DNA of 64,000 nucleotides from Dallia pectoralis (taxonomy: Eukaryota; Chordata; Actinopteri; Esociformes; Umbridae), in contig CM055742.1 of NCBI GenBank assembly GCA_029465975.1, forward strand, positions 8,291,846-8,355,845. The letters are read 5' to 3'. Positions 49,632 through 62,370 of this stretch are shown in pieces. Position 1 is the stretch's first letter. Every line of letters begins with the position of its first letter. Below the pieces are notes generated by a model. That model was not told the DNA's origin, did no database searches, and saw nothing but the letters and a program-made list of their open reading frames with translations. A program made the translations under genes and the position numbers.

Positions 49632-50852
49632 CCGTGCATCTGGAAGGTATTCAGCCTTCACTTGTTTTATGTTACAGCCTTATTCCAAAATGGATTATTT
49701 TTCTTCTTCTAGAAACAACACACAATACCCCATAATGGCGAAGTGAAAAAAAGTTTGTTTAATATTGTTAATAGAATTGCGAAAAAATTTTGAACGAAAA
49801 TTATGACATGTACATAAGTATTCACAGTCTTTGCTCAGTACTGTGTTGGCAGCAATTACAGCCTTAAGTCTTTTTGTGTATGATGCTACAAGCTTGGCAC
49901 ACCTATTTTGGGGAGTTTTTTGCCATTCTTTTTTGCAGGACCTCTTAAGATCCATCAGTTGGATGGGGAACGTCGGTGCACAGACATGTTCAATCAGGTT
50001 TAAGTCTGGGCTCTGGCTGGGCCAGTAATGGACATTCACAGAGTTGTCCCGAAGCCACTCCTTTGTTATCTTTGCTGTGTGCTTAGTGTCATTGTCCTGC
50101 TGGAAGATGAGCCTTCCCCCAGTCTGAGGTCCAGAGCGCTTTGGAGCAGGTTTTCATCAGAATTGCTGCATTCATTTTACCCTCGATGCTGACTTGATCC
50201 TGAGCCAGTTCCTGCCGCTGAAAATCATCACCCACAGCATGATGCTGTCACCTAAGACTTTTAGTCAATGATTGTTCAGTTTGGCCAGACAGCCAACTCT
50301 TGAAAGAGTCCTGGTGGTTCCAAACCTCTTCCATTTACAGATGATTGAGGCCACTGTGCTCATTAGGACTTTCAATGCTACAGAAATCTTAATGTACCCT
50401 TTCTCAGAACTGTGCCTCAAAACAATCCTGTCTTTGAGGTCTACTGACAATTCCTTGGGCTTTATGGCTTGACTTGTGCTCTGACATGCACTGTTAACTG
50501 ATGGATCTTTATATAGCCAGGTGTGTGTCTTTCCAAATCATGTCCAATCAACCGAATGTACCACAGGTGGACTCCAATGAAGTTGTAGAAACATCTCAAG
50601 GATGATCAGTGGAAACAGTATGCACCTGAGGTCAATATTGAGTGTCATTGCAAAGGCAGTGACGTATGTACAAGTAATTTTTTAATTGATTTGCAAAGAA
50701 AGAAAAGAAAAAAGAAAACCGTTATTGATGTTCACATTATGGGGTATTCTGTGTAGAATCGAGGGGACATTTTTAAATCTATTTTTCAATAAGGCTGTAA
50801 CACAACAAAAATGGAAAAATTTAAGCGTTCTGAATACTTTCTGGAGGCACTG
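49632..50852 (-). mobile_element. Tc1-mariner element, internally deleted, 1.22 kb
   Basis: The left terminus CCGTGCATCTGGAAGGTATT follows a TA at 49630-49631; the right terminus TGAATACTTTCTGGAGGCAC and TG precede a TA at 50853-50854. They form inverted repeats with CCTTATTCCAAAATGGATT at the left and its diverged counterpart at the right. The TA target duplication is diagnostic for Tc1/mariner. Full-length relatives are about 1.6 kb; about 0.4 kb of the middle is missing. Confidence 0.88.
49850..50472 (-). pseudogene. Tc1 transposase pseudogene
   Basis: The minus strand encodes an N-terminal helix-turn-helix segment (SVDLKDRIVLRHSSEKGY, then TVASIICKWKRFGTTRTL, within 50265-50460). After the deletion, a C-terminal part follows with WPSQSPDLNLIEH (about 49980-50030), the region holding the last acidic residue of the DDE catalytic triad. 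The middle of the protein with the earlier catalytic aspartates is gone. The usual ATG appears as ATA, and frames are broken. DNA-binding and catalytic parts no longer form one protein, so it is dead. Confidence 0.8.
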
Positions 50853-50854
50853 TA

Positions 50855-53639
50855 TGTGTGGCGACATATGTGAGAAGCTAGGCATTTGTATCCAACCCTT
50901 TTACACAGAAATAGAGAATGGAGCTGGAAAGTAATTAATTATTTAGTAGTCTAACATTCATCCTTAAATTTAGCATAGTTGAGTAAATGTAAAATAAAGG
51001 CCGTTTTTTTACAGGATGGGATGCGGGGAGGGGTTTTTACAGCACTGATGAATGACCAGGCTGGGGATCGGAATAATTAAAGCGCTATCTTCCTGGAGGG
51101 GAAACTAATTTGTCACATCATTGGGGGAACTTCCAATTGGCCATATCCCCAATAGGCTGACTGATTATGAGTGCGTTGCCTTCAGTCATGGAACAGAAGG
51201 GAGAAAAAGAGCAAGGAGCCATTTTGTGTCCGAACAGAGCCCTGGACAATGTCAGTAATTTTCAAGTGCCAGATAGGAAACGTAAGAGAAACAAGAGCCT
51301 GATAACTTGATTCCTTGAAAGAACATAGATTCCCCAAGATAAGTGTTATTTTCACGCTCGTGCGCTGGAGGGTGAAGTGAAACACTTATCAAAGTGCTTG
51401 CGATTAAAGCAAAACATCTAAATAACATGACAGACTAAGCTTTTTTTATTTACCCACAGCGCACTTCACATATGGTCTTTACAGTTGATGTAAGAGCCAT
51501 AAAACTGGTATAATTTCATGTTTTATCGAGGTTCTCCACAAGTTTCTTCCTCCTCAGCCATTTCATCAACTGAAAGGGTGGATGAATGATCTTCAAGATT
51601 GACAGCGCAGCGGTCTACTTCAGTGTCCCAGAAAAGCCCGGAAAAGCCAGACATTAATGAATGAATTCCTGGTAGCATCGGAACGGAACGTCTGCGAGTC
51701 GTTTGTTATGACGGTCGGCTAATTAACGGCCGTGTCTAAATGACAACTCTGACGACCTGAACGCTCCCCGCGCCGCGCCAACTGAATGGATGAGATGTAA
51801 TGACGGGCTTACAGTGTCAGGGCAGCTGCGCGGCTGGCGCGCCGCTGGTGGGACTGCTTTACATGCTGAATTCAGCTGGGTTTACATGAGGAAATGGGTT
51901 GGAAGAAGAGGCCGATGGAAAATGAGGAAGGCAGACAGTGGGAGAATCCGGAGAGGGAGCGAGAGACAAGCAGAGAGAGCAGTTGAACCAGAACGGACTG
52001 ACTAGCCGCCTGTAGAGATATGATGACCCAGCTGCACTTAAGCTATATCTCTTAAGTGTGTCTGTCGGTCTGCGCGCGAGGCCGGCAGGGTTGAAGTAAA
52101 CCGCAGTCAGCAGGGTGACAGGGGAGGCGCATGCCGAGGTTTTAGGAGGAGCAGGAACAGGAGCGAGGTACTGTAATCATCAGGAATCGAGGGAGGGTCT
52201 GAGACACTGGGAGATGGAATAGGTGCTATTATATGGGGGAGGGAGGGCATCGGGTGACTGGGAAAGCTGAGGGAGACATTATTGCTCGTCTGCAGGATTG
52301 CCCGCGGAATGTAGCGCTAGTGTGGCCTGGCGGACTTGTTCACCCCTCCCTAGTTTCACCCTGGTGACGTCAGCGAACCAGGCTCATTAGGAGCGCCAGC
52401 TCTGCCTCCGTCCCCAAGACCGGCCATTGGCCACCCGCACCCGCACTGGGGAACGCCATTTTTCCAGCTCCAGTGGACCGCATGTCAGCGACGTACTCTG
52501 TTATATTATATATAAATAAAGATTAAAGTGAGACGTATGGATTGGTCGGGAGCGAAAACTGTGAGGACGTTCCCGTCAGCACAACAAAGCTCATGCGTTC
52601 CACCAACATCCGGGTTTGACCGGACGGTTGTAATTGGATCCGCATGTCACTCAAGTTTCAAGCCTGATTCATATACGTGGATGGGCTTCTCATACAGTAC
52701 CGTCATTTGGACTGCATACAAGGTTAACTGTTAAGTTTCTAGTTCTTACCTCTGGAGATTCAGTATGCCGTGTTATTTTTGCAACCCTATGTTCTGTTTT
52801 GTCAAGCCTGTTTTAAATTCTTATTCCAGTATCGATGTAAATGTCATAAAGTGGCGGTCGTATAAACGTGTACACCACTTTGGCTCCTTCTGGATCGTAA
52901 CTCTGTGTCCAGCTTTGTCTTATTTCACGTTGATATGCCATACGTCGAGAAGCAAATAATTCTGTTTGTTTTTTGACGTGCTTTATAGTTCAATGAACCC
53001 CATCTTGAGCCGAACTCCCTAGCAAAACGTACACTTCTTTAAAGCCTTCTGCGTGAAACGAACGTGAACTGCAATTACAGAACACCCATGTTCCAATCAT
53101 GCTGGTGTTGTGCACATTGCTTGCATATCCCGAAAACAAACCCATCCCCCCAGAACTCCTCCTTTTGCCTGTAGAAACGAGGGGTCAGACAAGGTAAATG
53201 TGCCTGAATTGTTTCCTCCCACCTTTGACCGCCCGGCAGCGTCAGAAATGGGTCGGTGCTGGTCGGGGGTGAGGGGTGGGAGGCATTTACACCCGCCTCC
53301 ACCAGATAAGGGGGGATTTTAGACGTGGGGGACTACGAGACACGCCTCCCACACCTCCCTTCGTCACCCCTTGTTTCTAAACGTTCCGGCTCAGTAGGAT
53401 TTCGGTCCCTTTGTGGCGAGTCATCCTCAGCCAATTTCTCTAAACTCCGCCAGTCGACGGGGGAATTCTAAAGCCGGCACCGGCAGCGCTTTGACCCAGC
53501 TGCTTTCAATCACGTCGGTCGCACCGGTTTCTTGCTTGCCATTTGTTGTCGTTGTTTGCTGGATTGAAGAGAGCAATGGGGCGGAGACGGGTGGGTGGGT
53601 GCGAGATGAGGGGGAGAGAGATGGTTGGGTCTGTGTGTG
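50855..53639. other. Unique intronic sequence
   Basis: 51600-52480 is CpG-richer than its surroundings. Frames up to 82 codons carry nothing recognisable. A promoter-like motif cluster is listed at 52365-52525. Confidence 0.45.
52365..52525 (+). promoter_or_regulatory. Promoter-like motif cluster inside the intron
   Basis: A full CRE palindrome TGACGTCA (52365-52372), an inverted CCAAT box (GCCATTGGCC, about 52424) and an AT-rich TATATATAAATAAAG (about 52506-52521) occur in promoter order and spacing. No reading frame after it is recognisable. Function inferred from motifs only. Confidence 0.3.
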
Positions 53640-53770
53640 AGGCGCTGCACATGCAACGTCGGGTTGTGGGTTTGATTCCCACTGGTGGGAGGTGGCAAAT
53701 CATGCAAATTGTCTAATTCATTACCGTTAGGTGCTCTGGATACGAACGTCTGCTAAACGACTTAATAGTG
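53640..53770 (+). mobile_element. SINE remnant with salmonid-type tail
   Basis: B-box-like GGGTTTGATTCCCACTGG, then the tail GTGCTCTGGATACGAACGTC and TGCTAAACGACTTAATAG. The tail matches the conserved 3' end of HpaI/DANA-type fish SINEs with few changes. The A-box half is poorly preserved. Confidence 0.7.
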
Positions 53771-54261
53771 AATGCAGAGGGGGAGATGGGGGGGGGAGAG
53801 GAAGGGGTAAAAAGAGATCAGAGGGAGAGAGCGAAGAGCACGCTTGGCCCGAATGCAATTTGTTTTCCCGATGTGGTTGTTCTATGAGTGTTTAATCTCC
53901 TCTGAGGGCAGATGGTCATGTTCTGCTCTGTTCTCCAGTGGCCGCCTTGTTGTTGCTCTTCTGTACCCCCCGTTTGTGCCTCACAATAGAGTGACCGAGT
54001 GCCTTTCTCTGATTGGAAATAAAATGATGATGCTTGGCTATTACTGTACTGATATGCCTGTTAATGGGGCCTAACCAACTGTCACATGTTAATTCTTATT
54101 GGGTGGGAGGAGGCCCGGGATGACCAAGAGAAAAGAAGCAACGGAAAAAGGGCGGTTGAGAGAACGAGCGGTTGGGAGATCTGCTGACTGCGAAATGGGA
54201 ACATTGGTGGAAATGGATAGGTAATAACGTCAAGAGTTGGGGAGAACGATAAGATGGATGG
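53771..54261. other. Unique sequence
   Basis: Purine-rich near 53775-53830. Nothing else recognised. Confidence 0.5.
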
Positions 54262-54614
54262 AGAAAATAAGAGAGAGCAGCAAGAGAGACTGGAGATAAT
54301 AGGAGGGGCCAGGAAGAGAGACTGGAGAGAATAGGAGAGGCCAGGAAGAGAGACTGGAGATAATAGGAGAGGCCAGGAATAGAGACTGGAGATAATAGGA
54401 GAGGCCAGGAAGAGAGACTGGAGATAATAGGAGAGGCCAGGAAGAGAGACTGGAGAGAATAGGAGAGGCCAGGAAGAGAGACTGGAGATAATAGGAGAGG
54501 CCAGGAAGAGAGACTGGAGAGAATAGGAGAGGCCAGGAAGAGAGACTGGAGAGAATAGGAGAGGCCAGGAAGAGAGACTGGAGAGAATAGGAGAGGCCAG
54601 GAAGAGAGACGTAG
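54262..54614. repeat. 32-bp purine-rich minisatellite, about 11 copies
   Basis: Unit GAGATAATAGGAGAGGCCAG plus GAAGAGAGACTG, with GAGAGAATAGG variants. It gives spurious minus-strand frames with LFLASPI repeats. Confidence 0.95.
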
Positions 54615-55718
54615 AGAACAAGAGGCAGCAGGAGACTGGAAGAACCGCCTTGGGGTTTACCTTCAGTCTCCGGCGATGTGCTTGCGATCGTATACATCCT
54701 TAACTGACACCCTGGCGTAGGAGTTGGAGGCGTTTGTGTGCGAGCAAACGGTACTCGCCCAGTATTACCCATCTCCCCCGTCGCCGTTGATGTTTCACCT
54801 TTACGCCTGATTCGCAACAGCCTTGTCGTCGGCTCGTCGGTGACAGCTAAGAGCGGTGGCCGCTGAGTTGAATGACAGATACGGGAGCGCCTCCCCATCG
54901 GAAAAGGCCAGGGCAAAGGAGGCGGGGAGATTAGCGGCTCTGAGCGGGGACTAGCTCCGGGGGCGGCGCGGCACATTGTCTTGCCAACCTTATCTGCAGG
55001 CTACAGTCAGACTTTCGCGCCGCTTTACAGTCGCGACGCGACACCAATTAGACATCCTGTAATCCTGTCTCCACAGGCTAACGACAGAGAGGGAAACCGC
55101 AAGGGTTTTCACACGGGTGAACGCAAAATCTGCTATGTCCAGTATGGCGTCCCGGTCGTGGAAATAGTTGGGGTACGGTTCAACACGAGAAACTCGCAAA
55201 TTACAACAAAATGCTTTAAAAATGTACGTTGACTTCGGCATGTGTTAGAATGAGGGAAGTGACATGAAACAGGCAGTTGGCTTTGCAGTCGTTTGTCGTG
55301 GTTCAAGTGAGAAGATAAGCAGCTAAGACTACTTCATAGAGGAGAGGACTTCTCAGTTCAGGGGTTTTGGCGCTAACGGCGGCCAGTGGCCACCACATTA
55401 CTTTACACTTAGCGTCTTTTGTAACTAATGCGTCTTTCCATTTATCAAAATGTCCGGATGCATGGATTATGTTGAGTGTGGAAGAATTGCACATTTGATT
55501 GCCTTGCGAAGCTATTGTTTGACGATCAGATGAGAATGTCAGGACTGGCTGTGTTTCGGGAACAAAGTGACCAAATAGGTCTGAAGAGATAAAAGGCTAG
55601 TGAGTGAATGGGCGCTATACAGTGAAACCTGTACATAATCAATTATTATACCACGATTGAAGCTGTCCAGAAACACCGAAATTCTCTGATTTAGTGACGG
55701 ACTGCCCGTTGTTGTTAA
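54615..55718. other. Unique intronic sequence
   Basis: CpG-rich at about 54660-55110. No exon or RNA recognised. Confidence 0.5.
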
Positions 55719-55825
55719 ATAGGGTAGTGGTTAGAGACGCCGGCCGCCACTCAGTAGACCGGGCATTGAATCTGGCCAGGGACAACAAAGATTAGCGGAG
55801 GATAAGCGCGCTACAAGCATCAGTA
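55719..55825 (+). mobile_element. tRNA-derived SINE fragment
   Basis: A-box-like GGGTAGTGGTTAGAGACGCC and B-box-like ACCGGGCATTGAATCTGGCC at tRNA-like spacing, followed by GGACAACAAAGATTAGCGGA and GGATAAGCGCGCTACA. The tail is lost. Confidence 0.55.
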
Positions 55826-56227
55826 GCTAAACCAAGCAAACGAGCCAAAAAGGTGAAATGTCCGCGGAGGCAGAAAATCCCCAGCGCAGGCGGATCCTGT
55901 TTACAGGCCTTCAAAAAGCAGCGCTAAATTTCACCATTATGGAAAGCCTATTGGGTCTTTGTGTCACTAAATGAATGTGCTAAATAACACTAATTCAAGT
56001 TGATAAGCCTGCTGACCAATCATCACTTAAATGAGCGCTATTATCTGTCCAGCACCATCTATTATGTTCTATCTATTGAGCACCGGGGCTTAATCAATTA
56101 TGTGTACGTTATTTTTCACACAGGGATTTCACTTTCATTGGTAATGCATCATCACAGTGCTATATATCTGTGTGTCTGTGATGTCTGTCATTGCCTTCAG
56201 CATCTGCCTACTTCGCTAGAAGTATAA

Positions 56228-56250
56228 AACTACAATTCCCTTTAAGGCAG
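56228..56250 (+). promoter_or_regulatory. ZNF143/THAP11-like motif
   Basis: AACTACAATTCCCTTTAAGG carries the 12-base core ACTACAATTCCC, a motif typical of active vertebrate promoters and better matched here than in the tusc3 promoter itself. No transcript is visible beside it. Confidence 0.35.
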
Positions 56251-59222
56251 CTAGTTTATATGCTACGCTGTTAAGCTATTAAATTTGGTTCTGCGATATC
56301 ATGGTGTTGTCTGATAAACTGCATTGTTACTGTTATCCAACGCTGCCGTAAACTAGCTAACCGGTATTAGTTTCACAATTTTTCTCCTCCAGAACATTTT
56401 CTTTTTCTCCTGCTCGGTGAGCCGGTTTCACGGGCCTGGGCAGAACTTAGAACACGGCCAAGCCTGTATTGAAAATGAATGAGCCTCCTGTCCACGTTTT
56501 GCCGTCTAACAGCACTTCTAGCACTAAACCACGCCAGAACTAATAGAGCTTGCAAGTACGATTATTTAGAGATTTATTTTTCAAATGATATACCTAGCAT
56601 GGCGACATCACTGTTTTACGCTAGCTTGTGTTCTCCCACTCGTTGTAGCTCTGAAATTGCCTGGTCAGACTGAAACCAAACCTATCTAGAGTCACGTTCC
56701 CGCCTCCCCATGAACAATCGGGAATGAATAAACAAAAAGGCCTGGCTTAAAAGTTTTAAGTTCCAGACCGACAACGCTGGATTCGCAGGTGATATGTTAA
56801 TTCGAAGTGTCCCGGTCTACACAGTACCCTGTGTGTATGTCTTTTATAATGCAGATGATTCTGCCCAGCTGTTCATTGTTCGGTGTCTTCGCAGAGACAT
56901 GGACTCCCAGCCTCCTGGTTCTTTGGTACCGCAGGCTCCGTTACAACCTTAGGCTTGCTGACGTTCTGTATTTGCTTTTTGTCTTCATAACACAGCCATT
57001 TAAATTATATTGCAAAGCCATATCAACCATCTCGTTGTGGCTACGATGTAAAATCTTGTTCCCGAAGTTAACATACAGTCATGTATTAAGGGTTCCCAGA
57101 GGTTCTTGGGGGGATTGTGTTAAATGCAAGAGTTGATGTTCAGAAATTGGACTCTTGCAGAGGTTATTGGATCATTACGATGATGTAGGATATGGTTCTG
57201 ACCCATGTTTCCTAAACGGTGCCCTGCTCACAAGCTTGTGAATGTAGACTTCCGTTCCTGGCCCGCCAAAGTCACTTCTACCCGCGGTAAGGCTGAAGTA
57301 GTAGTTTTTAAACACGCTTGGTGTTTATAAATATAAAAATGCAATTTACTATCTCTACTGTGTTTTCAGGTTTCGTTGTGACCTTGTGGCATTTTCCCTG
57401 AATTTCCACTATATTTATCCCCACCCCTTTGCCCAGGTCCGAACAAAACACTATTCACCAAATTCTTTACACGTTATCATTTCTGAAATTCCACCGTAGC
57501 CGCCACAGTCCTTTAGCTCTTATACTTTTCCGTCGCAAGTTACAGTTTCCCACAAAATGGCTTCCCCGCTGTCACAAATCACAGAATGGAAAAGATAAGA
57601 TGATTTTCTACTGCAGTCAGTCAAGAGCCAATCCTGGATGATGCAGTTAGAGTTTTTCAGTGATGCCATTTGGCTTTCCCTCCAGCTCTTTACTTCCTCT
57701 CGCTCTTTCGCTCGTTTTCCCTCGCTCGTTTATTACTTCCCATCGAGTGAAGCCACCAGCTAGCTAAGAGTGCCGGGCGAGCGACCCCGTCTCTCCCTCT
57801 CTTGCTCCCTCTCTCCGATCCTTGTCACGCCTTCAAGTGACCCCAGCGCCCAATTTCCCACCTGCAGACTTCCTCGGCGGCGTAATATATGTGTTCGTAG
57901 GTATACTTAGGATTCGGTTCACATCGCGCCGGTGGAGTGTCGCGCCGTGAGGCGTAGTCCTCTAAGCCTCTAACATCTGACCCGAGACCTGTGAGTGGGA
58001 ATCGGTCGAATCGCAAGCGTCGACTAGGGGAGGTAGGCGGACTGAACAGAACGCGCGCCCTCATGCCACATGTACAAAAATACACCAGCCGCCGTTTACA
58101 GCTTCGTAAACGCACTGATTCAGCCGCTGACCTTTTGCTCGCAGGGTCTGACGGAGAGGGAGGGATGTTTGCGATGATGGTCGACCGTTGTTCGTAAAGG
58201 TCAAGAGGCATTTCAGAGTGTCGCGCGGAAACTGGCCCGATGTTCATTTTCATAAACCCCCCCCCACCAGCCTTCGGGGGGCCGCGGAGCTTTGTCAGTG
58301 TTCATCAGGTGGATTTTGTGATTGAAAGGAGAAATCCAACGTGTTTATTTTTAATTATGGGATTTCTCTGTCCCGCTCGCTCACTCGCATGCCTTTTCTG
58401 ATTTCGAAAAAGGCTAAATGCCATCGTAGCTCGTGGAACCAGATGCTTGCTGTACCAACGAGGTACCCTTGCAGCGAGTGATGCCAGGATACCCTACCCA
58501 CTCAAAGAGATATCCCTTGAGTGTGTGTGTGTGTGTGGCGACATGTCTGATGGTGGGAGTAGCGACAGGCTTCGTCTCCTTCAAGCAAACGCTCATCGGG
58601 GATCAAGCTGTCAACTGGCTTTAGGCATGTCGCTTCAGTTAGCCACCTGCTGAAGGTGTGTGTGTCACTGTGTGTGAGAGTGTGTGTGCGCAATGTGTGG
58701 ACTGTACACAACCGGAGGCAAAGACACGGCGCTGAGTCGGTGCTGCAGGGAGGTTTGGGTGAATGAAGGTCTTTTAAACAAAGGCTCACAGATGGGGGGG
58801 GGGATTATTTACATTATTTACTGTGGAAACATCCAAAATACGGATCTATTTAATAATTTGGGAAAAGGAGTTTGATTGATACAATGCTGACATTGATGGA
58901 TTCGCCGACGCTAGACCACGTCAAAACATACAGGAGCTGCACTCATATCATATTCATATCTCCTCCAGTGCGTGTGTGTGTGCGCGTGCGCGGGAGGGAG
59001 AGGGGGCACCAGGACTTTGGATAGATTTTTAGAGGTCCCAACGAAGATATCATAACATAAAGTGTGTGTGTGTGTGTGTGGTCCATCATTAGCACAGTGT
59101 GTGACCGGCAGCTGGCTTGACAGGGCGTCCTATGGGGAAAGACGCAGCCAACCTGTCACTCTGCAGCTCAACACTGACACAATCTAATGCTATTTTTCTC
59201 TCTCACTCCAGTTCACACTCTG

Positions 59223-59227
<5 letters not shown>

Positions 59228-59252
<25 letters not shown>
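59228..59252. repeat. (CA)n microsatellite
   Basis: About 12 CA units. Confidence 0.95.
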
Positions 59253-59257
<5 letters not shown>

Positions 59258-59383
59258 TGCACACACTCATCTCATGTGCATGCTGATTGAGGGACCAGCA
59301 GAGGTGTGTGTTGATGTGTTTGGTGTGTGTTGGGTTTGTAAAGGGATACACTAATAGCATCTATGCTATAATCCTACCTGTGT

Positions 59384-59419
<36 letters not shown>
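59384..59419. repeat. (GT)n microsatellite
   Basis: About 17 GT units. Confidence 0.95.
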
Positions 59420-59422
<3 letters not shown>

Positions 59423-60365
59423 CCAAGTGAATCTGTACATCGAGGGCCTCGGAGTCTCTAACAATTTGGAAAAACATGAAAACTACTTAGAAAAATGTGG
59501 CGTCCTGCTTTGGTGTGGAGAGTCAAACCTCTAGCTGAATTGAGGGTTACGATTTGGTTTCAGGGAACATGCATTTCTGGTGTTCTGCTGTGATCCTGGC
59601 CTATGTCTATGTGTTGATTAGGGGGGTGTTTTCAACTGTTGTCCTGGCAATACTATGTGCAACAGTGTGGCGATGGGAATCCACTGGCTGTTTTTGACAT
59701 CTTACCCTGCTGGACGCCACGTCCTTCCAGTAAAGGTCTTTCAATTTCACTAAGAGGAAATATCGGTCAGAGTAATCTTTCCAGTGTTTGCACTCCTGTG
59801 AAATCCAGCCCTTAAATTATTCTACAACATCGCCACTTGCCCTCTGATCTCTCTCTCTACCTTGTTTGACATTTGACGAGGATTTATAGAAACTAACTAA
59901 GCGGGGAAATAAAGAAATAATAGTGTCCTGATTGGAGGGGGTAGGAAGTGAAGAGTGGTACAGAAAGAGTGAGGGAAGAGAGAAAGGGACTAGGTAGGTA
60001 GGGAGTTAGGAGAGAGTCCTTGTTCTTCTTTTTAGACGTGCAGTTAGACTGACGCCCATGCAGACGATCGAGCGGGGTCCTTACTGGCCGTGAAGCACGT
60101 CCGCCCTCACGTCCAGCCTCACGGTGTCAGTGTCCAGCTGCTGCAGAGACAGGGGCTGGCCATAAGCATCCAGATGGCTTTACATCGGCCCATTGGCATG
60201 GGTGTGGGTTGGGACGGGGAATACGGGTTGGAACCGGGGAGAACTTAAGACCAGAGACCAGGAGGTCAAAGTATTAGCTGCTGATGCTGACTTTAGCTCG
60301 GGCACCAGACAGCGGTGATAAACGTTGTGGAAGTAATTGCTCGAGCTGCCGTGTTTCGCCGATAC

Positions 60366-60600
60366 CCAACAGCAGGTGGCCTAGCCGATTGAGAAGCTGA
60401 CCAGCGACGGAAAGGTTGCAAGATCGAATCTCGGTGTCGGCAAGGTGAGATAAATCAGTCGTTCCGTTCCCGAGCGGCACGCCTGTTCACCGTAATTGCT
60501 CCCCGGGCGGTCGTCGCGGTAGCCTCCCGGCACCTCTTCAATTCAGGTTAAATGCGGAAGCCACAGCGCGGTTGGATCAAGCGTTTAAACCGACACATAT
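60366..60600 (+). mobile_element. tRNA-derived SINE (salmonid/esocid-type), diverged
   Basis: GGTGGCCTAGCCGATTGAGA (A-box region), then GAAAGGTTGCAAGATCGAAT (B-box region), then AAATCAGTCGTTCCGTTCCC and GCTCCCCGGGCGG, ending with GGTTAAATGCGGAAGCCACA. The order matches a common salmonid/pike SINE recalled from memory. It is related to the copy at 10381-10630. Confidence 0.7.
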
Positions 60601-60668
60601 CTACTTTCTTCATTATGCCCGTCAGGAAGTGATCGGCCATTGGTCGAAATGCAGTCTATATTCCGCTG

Positions 60669-60840
60669 TCCTCAAACTCAACTCTGGGCCTCGGAGCCCA
60701 GAGTCCACATTGCCTTCGCTTCGTTCGACCATTTAAATCAGGGACTGATTTAGAGCCAGCACACCAGGTGGGTGTAATTAATACTGAGGCAGTATGGAAA
60801 AACAACACGGTCGTGGGGTAACAGTTGACTCGCCCTGTTA
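60669..60840. mobile_element. MITE-like short interspersed repeat
   Basis: CCTCAAACTCAACTCTGGGC at the left, AATCAGGGACTGATTTAGAG and ACACCAGGTGGGTGTAATTA in the middle, and a degraded GGGGTAACAGTTGA end. This corresponds, from memory, to a short repeat abundant in salmonid-lineage fish. Superfamily not assigned. Confidence 0.65.
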
Positions 60841-62156
60841 CACTGTAAATATTGAGAACCCGGCACAGGACATTGGCTGGCTGTTGTCATGGTGACAGCA
60901 GAATGTCTATTTCTGCATAACCACGTAACTCTTAGGAGAATTGCTGGGGGAAAAAAACAAGCCACTCTCGACTTGCTATGCAGTAGTGTGTGTGAATTTG
61001 CCACCGTTTGGCCTTGACCCTTGGGCAGCGAGGTACAGCGCGGTGTTACGGATTTCCAACGAGTGCCTTGCCAGAAATGTTATTCGCCGCTTTTGCACTT
61101 TACTGCAATAATCTTTCGGTTTGTACCGGCCTTGAACGTTGAACTCCTTTCTCGTGGATTTTATTCCGGTAGATGTGGTAATCACACATCGCCTTCTGAT
61201 GAGTACCGGAGACGGTTCGTTGAAGCCGCGTGACCTCGTCTGAGCCCTGATTGCTCATATCGGCTTGTTGGCTTTCAGCTAGTGGCTCGACAAAGGCCGG
61301 GGGTGTGGCCTATTGCACTTTGGCCGTGTAGAAACATTTAGATGCAGAATTCTTGTCCTTTGAGACGGAATATTTATTTTTTAAATAAATCCCTCAATTC
61401 TACACATGTTGCTATGGCTTTTTAAATTTAGGTGACTGTCAGTTATCAAAGATGAAATCCCATGATATCGTTTGTGCAGAAAGCCAGATGTTAAGATTTG
61501 AAATTGAACAATTAATACATGGTTATGGTATATACCCTCACCTTTTATTTGTGTACCTATTGTTTTCACCCTTTAGAAATCCCTGCCAGTCTAACACTGT
61601 GATGTCATGTGATGGTGTTTGTGGTTCTACTGAAAGAAAGTTTGAACCAATCAGTCACAGATGTCCATTTCTAGTGAGATGACATCTCGGGGTTAAAACT
61701 CGTGTACTTCGCTGCCAGACAACTCCGCCAGATGCTGAGCGCGCACTTTACTGCGTGTCCTTCTGTCCTTCAAGGAAGTGACCTTTGAGTACTGTTCATC
61801 GGAGAGCTTTTTGGGTCTTTCGCGGCGTTTTCCATTTTCATGTTTTAATTGCGACAGCCGACAGAAGTAGCAGTCAGGACGGGGCGTTTTATTAAACAAC
61901 CTCTCTACCTCTGCCGTCTGTTTCTTTCCTTGGCTCCTGTTATTGCCAGGGGCGGAGCAGCGGTAAGGGCAACAGGACGGCCTATATTTACCTCCCCTGA
62001 TGAGGTCCCTACGGAAGGCAGCTATGCAGGCTCGGGGCTGGCACTACTGGCCGCCTCTGGAATGTTCCGGATTCTGCACCCGTCTTCGAAAGAGTTACTG
62101 TACTGCGCTGATTCAGGAGGCGTTCGCGCATTTGCGCTAAAATATATATAAGCTTA
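60841..62156. other. Unique intronic sequence
   Basis: No exon, RNA or repeat recognised. Confidence 0.5.
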
Positions 62157-62370
62157 CGGTGCCCTACAGAGTTTTTGTCACCCCTGGTAAATGTGAATTA
62201 AAAAGTCTGTAGAAAAAAACGACACTATCAGCTTAATATAACACGCAAAACATGTGAATCTAACCTGAATTGAATACAATAATAAATGAAGAAATCATTG
62301 TTTTATTAGAAAACAATAGTTAAAATGTAAATATGAGCCACAAGGCACGAGGAAATGTGGTGTATCTCAA
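62157..62370 (+). mobile_element. Possible Tc1-like terminal fragment
   Basis: After a TA at 62155-62156, CGGTGCCCTACAGAGTTTTT and GTCACCCCTGGTAAATGTGA resemble the end of fish Tc1-like elements that start GTGCC…GGCACCCCTGGTTAA. No matching right terminus was found. Confidence 0.4.

Larger units (their letters stand above)
55826..60365. other. Unique intronic sequence with microsatellites
   Basis: GT/CA tracts at 59061-59080, 59228-59252 and 59384-59419; a C8 tract near 58258; a CT-rich patch near 57670-57820. No exon recognised. Confidence 0.45.

Noticed and set aside
54082..54976. Minus-strand Leu/Ser/Pro-rich frames up to 248 codons
   Set aside because: Mostly the 54.3 kb 32-bp array plus GC-rich flank; no recognisable domain.
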